Shown: in pieces, positions 37,067-44,933 of the stretch
Numbering within the stretch: the first letter of the stretch is position 1
How the letters are laid out: every line of letters begins with the position of its first letter
Source: an uncultured Ulvibacter sp.
GTDB lineage: Bacteria > Bacteroidota > Bacteroidia > Flavobacteriales > Flavobacteriaceae
Assembly (NCBI GenBank): GCA_938041335.1
Contig: CALIAF010000009.1
Coordinates: forward strand, 58,370-122,369
Reading direction: 5' to 3'
Length of the DNA stretch: 64,000 nucleotides
The notes under the pieces: model-generated
Told to the model about the DNA's origin: nothing
The model's database searches: none
Seen by the model: only the letters and a program-made list of their open reading frames with translations
Program-made: the position numbers and the translations under genes

Positions 37067-38317
37067 TTAATTATTAATACTTATGTCTAAGGCTGTAATC
37101 GTTTCCCAAAGTTGTGCTGCGGTCATATTGCTGCCTTTTGCATAGACCACAATTCTGTCATTAAATAATGACATGACTTGAGCTGTTTTTTGTTCTGTGT
37201 CTTCTTTACTTATATGATGTGGTTCTCCTTTTGTTACCGCTTCGTTTTTGGTTGCATCTGTGCCAGGCTTATCATCTCTTTTATATTCTTCATCCATGGC
37301 AAAAGAAAAATTTACCATTTCTAAATCGTCTGGGTTTTTTGCGCCATCTAGTATGGCTACTTCCATTTTTTGATCCCCATTTTCAAATACGGCAAACGCG
37401 TTATTTTTTGTACTACTGCTTTGTTCTAAGGCTTTATCTAATTGAAAACTTGTTCTGGTATAATCTCCTACTTTTTCTGGTAGCCAAGATTCAAATTGAG
37501 CCGATGTGATGGGCTCAATTTCATATGTTTTTTTGACGGCTTCTAATCTATCCTCTTTAATGATTTGTATGAGATACCATTTTACTTTTTTAGCAGAAGG
37601 ATTGCTAAGGCTAAACTGAATACTCTTAGGTAGGGTAGTACTGTAATCTGCATTACTATAGGATTGGGTAGACAAAAGATTTTCTTCTATAAAGTTCCAC
37701 CCTTTTTTTAATTGAATGTCTGCGCTAATGGATAGTTCAATACCGGCATCCGTTCGAATTGGGTTTTTAATACAGTTATCACTAAAACTGATATCTCTAT
37801 CCATATAAAACCAATAGAACTTGCTACCTAGAGTGAGCTCTTTGCCATCATAACTATTGCTGCGATAGTACTGATTGTTTTTGAATATTTTTTCATCTGT
37901 AGCTGGAAATAGGATAGCCACATTCTCCCCATATTTCTTTATGTATATAGGGTCAAATTTTTGCGCGTAAGCTTGATTAAACGGTGTTTCGGCAAAAAGA
38001 TCACGGTCAATACAATCGCTATTCATTAAAAACTGTTGAAAAAAGTTTTGAGGTTGCAGCGGTATGCTATCATACAGGGCTTTGATATTAAAATCGTTCA
38101 TATTAAAGACTATGGTTCCATCTTGTTTAATATTTCCGAAGTGAATCTCATCACCGTTTTGTTGTTTTTGCACGAGCTCTAAAGTTTGCTGCGTATAGTC
38201 TAAATCTGCCTTGAGGTGGTTTTCTACTTTTAATAAAGTTGTCTGCGATTGTTGCACTGCGCAAGATTGAAATAAGGTCAGAACGAATAGGAATAGAATA
38301 TAATTTGTGTGTTTCAT
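37067..38317 (-). CDS. 416-residue lipoprotein of the VWA/CHAT cluster
   Basis: The protein has a lipoprotein signal (LTLFQSCAV, Cys about 19). The N-terminal two thirds have no recognised family; the C-terminal ~140 residues (from about 270, EPITSAQFESWLPEKVGD) match the domain of the lipoprotein at 35842. Between the shared blocks it carries a charged insert (KRDDKPGTDATKNEAVTKGE). It follows a 57-codon ORF by 33 nt and precedes the 158-residue lipoprotein by 11 nt. One ATTTCCGAAG word is inside, at 38132. Confidence 0.75.
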   Translation of the reverse strand: MKHTNYILFLFVLTLFQSCAVQQSQTTLLKVENHLKADLDYTQQTLELVQKQQNGDEIHFGNIKQDGTIVFNMNDFNIKALYDSIPLQPQNFFQQFLMNSDCIDRDLFAETPFNQAYAQKFDPIYIKKYGENVAILFPATDEKIFKNNQYYRSNSYDGKELTLGSKFYWFYMDRDISFSDNCIKNPIRTDAGIELSISADIQLKKGWNFIEENLLSTQSYSNADYSTTLPKSIQFSLSNPSAKKVKWYLIQIIKEDRLEAVKKTYEIEPITSAQFESWLPEKVGDYTRTSFQLDKALEQSSSTKNNAFAVFENGDQKMEVAILDGAKNPDDLEMVNFSFAMDEEYKRDDKPGTDATKNEAVTKGEPHHISKEDTEQKTAQVMSLFNDRIVVYAKGSNMTAAQLWETITALDISINN

Positions 38318-38350
38318 AAATACAATAGGATTAGATTTTTTTACTGAGAA

Positions 38351-38524
38351 TTATTTAATCACTTTACGGTACGCATTAAATATGCAATTTGTAATATCAC
38401 TGTTTCCTTTTGACTCTGCTGTATCGATATACCTGGCTTCTCCATTTTGTGTGATTTTAATATTTAGTAAGCTTTGTTCATTAGTGTTATTTCCATCTAC
38501 ACAGTTACTGATAATGAAAGACAT
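38351..38524 (-). CDS. 57-residue ORF resembling a TonB/AgmX-type C-terminus
   Basis: ATG at 38524 to TAA at 38351. It reads MSFIISNCVDGNNTNEQSLL, then LNIKITQNGEARYIDTAE and ends DITNCIFNAYRKVIK. A strand with a central Asn-Gly turn, a second strand, then a Cys-led helix is the plan of the TonB and AgmX/PglI C-terminal domains. It has no signal peptide, and an in-frame stop closes the frame four codons upstream. It lies in line with its neighbours, 45 nt after the CHAT gene and 33 nt before the 416-residue gene. It may be a true small gene or the tail of a decayed longer one. Confidence 0.4.
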   Translation of the reverse strand: MSFIISNCVDGNNTNEQSLLNIKITQNGEARYIDTAESKGNSDITNCIFNAYRKVIK

Positions 38525-38569
38525 AACACGGTTAAATTAAGAGAGATTTTTTTATGGTTATTGGGTATA

Positions 38570-40804
38570 TTATTTTCTAGATGATTCAGCCTTCATATAC
38601 TCCATGATACTTGATATTTCTGTTGCTTGAGGTAAGTTCACTTCATAGTCGCCATACTCGTATTGTATTTTTACTTTACCTCCAAAAGTAAGTTCTAACA
38701 ATTTACCTGTCGGACTAAATATGGTTGTAAAACCTTGTGGTTCTATAAATTTGCGACAACCTTCTATTGATTTATATACAATAGTAGATTTTCTAAATTC
38801 ATTGCGGGATTCAAAAGATCCAACGCTAAAATTGATAGCAAAGGCTATAACTGGTGGAATTTTTTGTGATTCTTCAAATTCACCATATTGTTTTTCATCA
38901 AAGCCCGGAAAAGGAGACATCGCCATTCCCATCATACGAGCTTGGGCTACGTTTATTTTCTGCCAGCTACCATATTTTTTATTGTAGAAATAGGTGAAAC
39001 CTTCATTATCATTATAAATTGTCGCAGCTTTAGACTCCATTTTTGCCGCTTTTGTTTTATTGTCATAGATATATTTTGCATTAAACCCATCACCAGACAT
39101 GTGTGCTATGATTCCTTTATCTACAATAGATACAGTTTCTTTATGAATAGATATATTGACATCATTTAAATGTAAAATAGCTTTTAACGTAAGCGCTTCT
39201 TTAGTGCCAACATCAGGAATAGCAATATCGGTAATCGTAACAATAACACCATATTCGTGTTCTTTAATAGAAGCTACTGTAGTGTTATCTCCAGAATTAT
39301 CTGGCAAAAACATATGGTTTGATAAAGCGTTTTCATCGTCTACAAAAAGACTAAGACTCATTTGTTTTTCTAAAAACTCTTCTTTTGTATATCCAATCAA
39401 TTTTACTTTTAGAGTTAAAGCTTCATCTTTACCATCGTTAAAATCACCAACTAATTCATAAAAATCACCAGTTTGAACAAGCGAATTGTCTGTAGGATTA
39501 AGCATATCAATCACTTCAATACCATGCCTAGGATCGCCAGTGTTAATATGTTCTAAAGAGGTCGTTTTTTCATAAAACACAAGCGTGCTATCGATATCTG
39601 TATAATTAGCCATACTTAACGGCAAGTCCTTTTTAAGATGAATAGGTATTTCTTCAAAAGATTTTGTGGCATTTAAGCCTTTAACTATTAGGTTATTATA
39701 AAACGAATCATAAGCGATTTTTGCATCTTTAATTCCGACACTATTTTCCCAATAAAAAAAATGACTGTCTTCAAGAACACCTTCCATTACTAATCTTGTC
39801 ATTCCATTTTGACCTAACTGGCAAGCACTAAAAATCCAGATTTTATCTTTTAAATCACCATTAATTTCAACACCGTTTGTAATTCCTTTTTTATAGAAAT
39901 AATCAAAAAATAAAGGCTTTAAGTATATTTTAGTTTTTGATAATAGAATAGCACCGCCATATTTTTCATATTTCTTTTTATATTCTGCAATTTGTGCTTC
40001 ATCTCTTATGTCATCAAAACCGTGTTTGATACCTGTAGCTATTGATGTTATGCATTCTCCAATGGGTACGTCAATTAATTCTATATCATAACCACCCGCG
40101 ATATCAATTTTTTTAACCACACAATGATTAAGACCGTGGGTAGAAAGATGGACTAAGTCATAATCATCAAAGCTTGTAAAATCATCAAGAGTTATATTTT
40201 CTTTTCTGAAAAGTATATTGCCTTTATAATTTCTATTTTCGTTTAGATATTTGTAGGCTACATCTGCATCGTCGTTTCCTTTAAAATCTGTTTTATTGTA
40301 TGGGGCAAGTATTAATGCTTTTTTAGCTTCTCGTTCGTCGTCACCTCTTTCACTACCCATTACATCTACTAATTTATCATCAGCAGAAATTGGAGTGTTT
40401 AATGGAAATGTCGCCAAGCTTTGTGTAGTATTAATATTTGAAGTAATAGTTTCCTTTGCTGCACTACCTTTTGTTTGTATTTTCTTTTTCTTATCTAATT
40501 CTATAATCATAGGCGTGCTACTTTCTATATAGAAAAGAATAGAACTACTATTTACACTCACAAGCGTACCTGTAGGCAAAATTTTAATAATTTCTGATGC
40601 AGTTTTCCCTTGATCTGCGAGCTTTTGCCCTTTATCAACTAAACTCCAACTTTCTTTAATTGCGGCATCTAGAAGGACTTCACTTTTCATTACATCTACA
40701 ACAGCCGCACTTGCCACCATTTTCTTTTTATTAGTTTCTGTGCAAGAAATAAAACATACACAGCAGAGTAGGAGTAGTAGACTTTTTTTTATTTTAAGTT
40801 TCAT
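38570..40804 (-). CDS. CHAT (caspase-like) domain lipoprotein
   Basis: The 744-residue protein has a lipoprotein signal (LLLLCCVCFISC, Cys 21). Residues about 160-400 fit a CHAT/clan CD caspase-like fold: strand KKALILAPYN, the His motif DLVHLSTHG (His 223) and the Cys motif IWIFSACQLGQNG (Cys 328), which form the catalytic dyad. The C-terminal half has a beta-rich region (DFYELVGDFNDGKDEALTLK, EYGVIVTITDIAIP) and a last domain with YTFIV-like strands. CHAT enzymes are known mostly from the cytoplasm as effectors of proteolytic systems, so a lipid-anchored extracytoplasmic one is unusual. It follows the VWA gene by 81 nt with a possible internal promoter. Confidence 0.8.
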   Translation of the reverse strand: MKLKIKKSLLLLLCCVCFISCTETNKKKMVASAAVVDVMKSEVLLDAAIKESWSLVDKGQKLADQGKTASEIIKILPTGTLVSVNSSSILFYIESSTPMIIELDKKKKIQTKGSAAKETITSNINTTQSLATFPLNTPISADDKLVDVMGSERGDDEREAKKALILAPYNKTDFKGNDDADVAYKYLNENRNYKGNILFRKENITLDDFTSFDDYDLVHLSTHGLNHCVVKKIDIAGGYDIELIDVPIGECITSIATGIKHGFDDIRDEAQIAEYKKKYEKYGGAILLSKTKIYLKPLFFDYFYKKGITNGVEINGDLKDKIWIFSACQLGQNGMTRLVMEGVLEDSHFFYWENSVGIKDAKIAYDSFYNNLIVKGLNATKSFEEIPIHLKKDLPLSMANYTDIDSTLVFYEKTTSLEHINTGDPRHGIEVIDMLNPTDNSLVQTGDFYELVGDFNDGKDEALTLKVKLIGYTKEEFLEKQMSLSLFVDDENALSNHMFLPDNSGDNTTVASIKEHEYGVIVTITDIAIPDVGTKEALTLKAILHLNDVNISIHKETVSIVDKGIIAHMSGDGFNAKYIYDNKTKAAKMESKAATIYNDNEGFTYFYNKKYGSWQKINVAQARMMGMAMSPFPGFDEKQYGEFEESQKIPPVIAFAINFSVGSFESRNEFRKSTIVYKSIEGCRKFIEPQGFTTIFSPTGKLLELTFGGKVKIQYEYGDYEVNLPQATEISSIMEYMKAESSRK

Positions 40805-40823
40805 ATTTGCTAATTTTTCAATT

Positions 40824-40831
40824 CAAATTTA
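40824..40831 (-). promoter_or_regulatory. Possible -7 box (TAAATTTG) before the CHAT gene
   Basis: CAAATTTA on the plus strand gives TAAATTTG on the minus strand, 20 nt before the CHAT start. No -33 element is evident, so it is at best a weak internal promoter. Confidence 0.35.
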
Positions 40832-40885
40832 TGATCGTGTGATTAGAATTCTTCATTGCCATTTTGGAAAAAAATACACCTATTT

Positions 40886-43800
40886 TTAAAAGGGATCTGT
40901 ATCAACCATTAAGCTAATTAAATCATCAAGTCCAGACATTACAAAACCTGCACCTCCCGAAACTCCAAATAGGATATCCTTTGCAACACTAAATGCTAAA
41001 TTTTTTAATGCAGCAGCAACTTTTTCATCCATTCCTGTTGTATCCATAACCATTATAGCTTCTGATACTATAGCATACAGTTGAACAAGAGTTTTTCCAT
41101 AAGTGGCCACAATTGATAATGAAGTAGCTCCTATTGCACCAACACCGGCCATTCTGGCAAATACAGCCATATACATTTTAAGCACAGTTTGCATTTTATT
41201 TAACTGTGTTGCAATACTATTTCCGCCTCCTCCTGAGCCATCTGGAAGCATACCGTAGATCTCACCAGACCAACTGTTAAGGCGCCAGAATTCTTTTGTA
41301 TCTGCAGTGCTATCAAATAGTTTGGTGTATCCATATTCACCTCTAAGAATTTTGTTATTCCAATATTGATAGTCTTTGTGATTGCTATCCATAACCTTAG
41401 ATTTCCAGTCCTCTTTATTTGCAGTTTTAGAGTCAATTAAAGTTGAACTATTTAAAGTAGCATAGGTGCTCTTCTCAAACAATGTTCCTTCTCTTATGGC
41501 TAATTGGGCTGTTTTTTTTAGCGTAGTCAAAAAACGCTCTTCTTTATTTTTTGCCATTGTCTCATAGTAGGATGTCGACAAATAATCAAAAGAAAAGGAA
41601 GAGGGGCAATCCAAGCCAACCGTTGTTTTGAGTAGACACATTCTATAACCCGTAGCATAGGTAATTGACGTTGTGGTGACCTGATTTTGTAAAGGAGCTA
41701 GCATAGGTATTAATATCGCAGGTATATGAATAGTCCCTTTACTTAATGCTTGTTTTGCTTTTTTAATATCATTTTCAATATAAGCTTCTCCCCAGTTCCT
41801 ATTTGATAATTTTGACTTTAGCAAATCTACCAATGCTGCAGATAGTGTAGGTCCTTCTCCTTCTACGGCTAACATAACGCCCCCTAAAAATAATTGCTGT
41901 ACTGCGTCTACATCACTGTTTTTAGGCTTTGTATAATAATCTACAACAGGATCCCAACCGGCCAGCACTCTTTTAATTGGTTTTTTATTACCAACTTTTA
42001 GCTCAAGATACACACCCGCTATACCGTTTTTATCTGCTGCTAAAACATCAGGAATGGTAAAAGTCCCAGTTGCTTTTAACCGTTCCTTATCAATAGTTAC
42101 TGCTACATCATGAATCTTAGTGTCATCTACCGAGGTGTAGCTAAATACATAAGGAGCAAACTCCATTTTTTCTATGTATGTATTAATCTCCTCTAATACA
42201 GCTTCTTGGTTATTCGCATTTAAAACTACCCCATTTGAAATTTCCGCCATTTTATTAAATGTATCGAGATAACCATTCTCGTAATCATACACATTTAGTA
42301 TAATCGTAGGGGGTCCAGTTTGATAGGCAGATAGATTTTTTTCATCAAATTTATCATCATTATGTCCATCTGTAGCAAAGAGTACTAAGTCATAATCTGT
42401 CTGTGAGGCTTTCAGCAACCAAGTAAACAGTGATGATGGTGTTCCCCAATAGTCTATAATAGCGGCTGGATAATTCTCTTTTATTTTTTGCTCTAGTGCG
42501 GCATTAAATTTTTTCAAACCTTCTTTGTTATACGCTTTTGGCATACTTCCAGATTGATCACTAAGCACTAATATTTTTGGTGTGCGTTGGTTATTTTCAA
42601 GTAATGCTCTTACAGGTTGTCCATTGTCTGTAATTTTAAAATCATTAGCCGAAAGTCCTTCTATCATTTGATCCGATGCATCTCTAGCATCAATACTTAG
42701 CTTTACATAAGGGTAACCAGCCACAGTGGGAATGACAGTAATTTTTTGAACCTCTTTTTGTAGCTGTAGATTTGTTTTTGCTATTATTTCATTTCCATTA
42801 ATTCCAAAGACTTTATCTTTTGAAATAGGTATTCTTTTTCCTTCAAGAGTAATAGGATCTGATAAAAAAGAATGTTGCTCAACATACTCTAAGGATTCAT
42901 CGACAGCTTGTAAGGCGAGGGCAGGGGTAAAGACACGCAGATTTCCAATAGGAGTAACTGCCTGTTCTTCTATAGTAAGTCCATGAACAAAACTTAGTTG
43001 TACCTGTTTACCAATAAGACTAGTTGCACTCCATTCTCCTTCTATTAGATTTCTTACTTCACTAGGATTAACTGTATTACTATATGTGACTTTTATGCTT
43101 ACTTTTTCTGTATTTTCTTTTATGGGTTCGGACTTAATGATTTTTCCATTTAAAGAGTTGTGTTTTTCTCCAAACAAGGTTTTTGGGTCAAAAAGGTGAG
43201 CGTATTGGGTAATATTATCTATTGTAAACTCGACGGTTGGGGTTTTATAGTTATCCCATTTAAAATTATATGTATCGCCAAATTCCTCAATATTAGGTAG
43301 TTCTTTGGTAATAGAATCTGCTAGCGCAATTGCAGGCTCACTGTAGTCTTTTAAAAATTCTTTTTGATCTATTGCCTTTTCTGAATCACCCATTTGCTTA
43401 TTCCACTTTTTAAGCTGGCTGCTCGTAATTTCTGGATGAAAAACTCGATCAAATGGTCTGTAAAAAAAAGCAGGAACTTCATTTTCTTTAATGGAAGTAC
43501 GTTCATAAACAACTTTTGCAGCAATGCCGGCCTTTTCATACATCTGACATAATAAATCTGCTTTTTCACGTGCAGTTGCCATACCGCAGCGCAAGACTCC
43601 AGCAATACCCCATTTATGACCATTACCCAAATCATAATATGAAACCGCCTTTGCAGCAGTGGGTATTAGCGTTATCTCATTTTTAACAAAATTATACATC
43701 GCTTCAAGATCTTTTGTAGCGATTAGATTTTCTACCCTTTGCGGAAGAAAATCAGGACTGCTTTTTAATGCATGTAGCATTTCTTCCCATACTTTAAAAG

Positions 43801-43948
43801 GTGCTAAACCAGTGCCTTGAAAAGCTGGGTTATTTTCACAACTACTAAACACAAATGGGGGTAATGTAGTGGCTACAGAAGCAAGTGCCATTTTTATAAA
43901 AAAGTCACGTCTACCAGGGATTTCTATCGGTTTAGATTTGTTTTTCAT
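40886..43948 (-). CDS. Tat-type lipoprotein with transglutaminase-like and VWA domains
   Basis: The 1020-residue protein has a twin-arginine signal (GRRDFFIK, residues 12-19) and a Cys at 37 (VFSSC) that may be lipidated. Residues about 110-150 resemble a transglutaminase core (LRCGMATAREKADLLCQMYE, KAGIAAKVVY, Cys 121). A beta domain follows, then a VWA domain at about 455-600: MIDAS motif DQSGS (Asp 464, Ser 466, Ser 468) and the ATDGHND loop (Asp 527). The last 300 residues include hydrophobic helices near the C-terminus (AVFARMAGVGAIGATSLSIV). VWA domains bind protein partners through a metal. Its promoter carries LytTR-like repeats, and the CHAT gene is directly downstream, so the two probably act together. 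Confidence 0.8.
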   Translation of the reverse strand: MKNKSKPIEIPGRRDFFIKMALASVATTLPPFVFSSCENNPAFQGTGLAPFKVWEEMLHALKSSPDFLPQRVENLIATKDLEAMYNFVKNEITLIPTAAKAVSYYDLGNGHKWGIAGVLRCGMATAREKADLLCQMYEKAGIAAKVVYERTSIKENEVPAFFYRPFDRVFHPEITSSQLKKWNKQMGDSEKAIDQKEFLKDYSEPAIALADSITKELPNIEEFGDTYNFKWDNYKTPTVEFTIDNITQYAHLFDPKTLFGEKHNSLNGKIIKSEPIKENTEKVSIKVTYSNTVNPSEVRNLIEGEWSATSLIGKQVQLSFVHGLTIEEQAVTPIGNLRVFTPALALQAVDESLEYVEQHSFLSDPITLEGKRIPISKDKVFGINGNEIIAKTNLQLQKEVQKITVIPTVAGYPYVKLSIDARDASDQMIEGLSANDFKITDNGQPVRALLENNQRTPKILVLSDQSGSMPKAYNKEGLKKFNAALEQKIKENYPAAIIDYWGTPSSLFTWLLKASQTDYDLVLFATDGHNDDKFDEKNLSAYQTGPPTIILNVYDYENGYLDTFNKMAEISNGVVLNANNQEAVLEEINTYIEKMEFAPYVFSYTSVDDTKIHDVAVTIDKERLKATGTFTIPDVLAADKNGIAGVYLELKVGNKKPIKRVLAGWDPVVDYYTKPKNSDVDAVQQLFLGGVMLAVEGEGPTLSAALVDLLKSKLSNRNWGEAYIENDIKKAKQALSKGTIHIPAILIPMLAPLQNQVTTTSITYATGYRMCLLKTTVGLDCPSSFSFDYLSTSYYETMAKNKEERFLTTLKKTAQLAIREGTLFEKSTYATLNSSTLIDSKTANKEDWKSKVMDSNHKDYQYWNNKILRGEYGYTKLFDSTADTKEFWRLNSWSGEIYGMLPDGSGGGGNSIATQLNKMQTVLKMYMAVFARMAGVGAIGATSLSIVATYGKTLVQLYAIVSEAIMVMDTTGMDEKVAAALKNLAFSVAKDILFGVSGGAGFVMSGLDDLISLMVDTDPF

Positions 43949-43971
43949 TTTGTTTGGCTTTATTCTTTAAA

Positions 43972-44002
43972 CAAACCTATAGAACTCTTATCATCTATCA
44001 AA
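43972..44002 (-). promoter_or_regulatory. Full flavobacterial promoter of the VWA/CHAT operon
   Basis: On the minus strand TTTG (44002-43999), exactly 19 bases, then TAGGTTTG (43979-43972). Both elements and their spacing match consensus; the expected leader is about 17-20 nt before the ATG at 43948. Confidence 0.75.
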
Positions 44003-44013
44003 TAGGCGATTAG

Positions 44014-44049
44014 TAGTTAGTACTTTTTCTGGCTAGTTAGTCTTTTTTA
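44014..44049 (-). promoter_or_regulatory. Direct repeat, probable LytTR operator
   Basis: TAGTTAGT followed by a pyrimidine-rich tail occurs at 44014 and again at 44034, a 20-bp step close to two helical turns. LytTR dimers bind two direct repeats about 21 bp apart. The repeats start 12 bp upstream of the -33 element, the normal place for an activator, and the nearest regulator gene upstream encodes a LytTR protein. Confidence 0.6.
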
Positions 44050-44189
44050 AAGAGTAAATAGTTTTAGTAAAAAAATCAAGATTTTAAGCTACTTATGAGA
44101 TGAATGCATAGTGTCTAGAAGAATCTAAAGTTAGCATTCGGTACTTGAGAAGGATGCATTGTAATAAAGAAGTATAAGTAACTTATAGA

Positions 44190-44933
44190 TTATAAATGCT
44201 CTAAAAAGTCACTCTTTTTGTTTCTGGAGACCGGTATTTGTTCGCCACCTTCCATAACTATATAAGCACTTTTGCCTCTATAATATTTTTCAATAAAATT
44301 AAGATTAACTAGATAGCTATTATGAACTCTAAAAAAGTTTTGATAAACAAGGCTTTTTTCAATCTCTTTAAGTGTTTTAGAAACCACAATTTTGTTTTTA
44401 GTTTTCATAAAAACATAGGTGTAATTGCTATCAGATTTACAATACAAAATTTGTGAAGGTCTAATAAATTCTAAGCCATGAAGCGTAGGAAGTGCTATTT
44501 TATCAATACTCTTTTTTTTATTTAATTTATCTAGTAGTAGCTCAAACTGCTGTTCTATGGTATCTTGACTGTAATAGTTTTTAAGTTTGTCAATACATTT
44601 TTTAAGAATCTCTGGTTCTACAGGTTTAAGTATATAATCTATAGCACTTACCTCAAAAGCCTTTATTGCAAACTCGTCAAAAGCAGTGATGAAAATGACG
44701 TGTTTAAAATAGCCTTTAACCTTTTTCATCAGTTCAAAGCCATTCATTTTTGGCATTTGAATGTCTAAAAACAACACGTCTGGGCTATTTTCTTTGATTA
44801 TTTCTATTGCATCTTGCGGATTTTGAAAAGAGTGAATCACTTCTATCTCATCACTAAATTCTTCTAATTCCCATTTTAATGTGGCAATACTATCTAACTC
44901 ATCATCTACTATAATTGCTCTTAATTTTTTCAT
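44190..44933 (-). CDS. LytTR-family response regulator
   Basis: The 247-residue protein has an N-terminal receiver (about 1-120) with acidic pair Asp 10/Asp 11, phosphoacceptor Asp 57 (VLFLDIQMP) and Lys 103 (ILKP), and a C-terminal LytTR DNA-binding domain (about 145-247: GLEFIRPSQILYCKSDSNYT, RVHNSYLVNLNFIEKYYRG, IPVSRNKKSDF). Its ATG overlaps the stop of the kinase gene by 4 nt, so the two are translationally coupled partners. The next gene down, after 241 nt, is the VWA lipoprotein whose promoter carries the candidate binding repeats. Confidence 0.95.
   Translation of the reverse strand: MKKLRAIIVDDELDSIATLKWELEEFSDEIEVIHSFQNPQDAIEIIKENSPDVLFLDIQMPKMNGFELMKKVKGYFKHVIFITAFDEFAIKAFEVSAIDYILKPVEPEILKKCIDKLKNYYSQDTIEQQFELLLDKLNKKKSIDKIALPTLHGLEFIRPSQILYCKSDSNYTYVFMKTKNKIVVSKTLKEIEKSLVYQNFFRVHNSYLVNLNFIEKYYRGKSAYIVMEGGEQIPVSRNKKSDFLEHL

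Noticed and set aside
38307..38540. 77-codon plus-strand frame
   Set aside because: It overlaps the 57-codon minus-strand ORF, which fits the operon direction better and has domain-like features.
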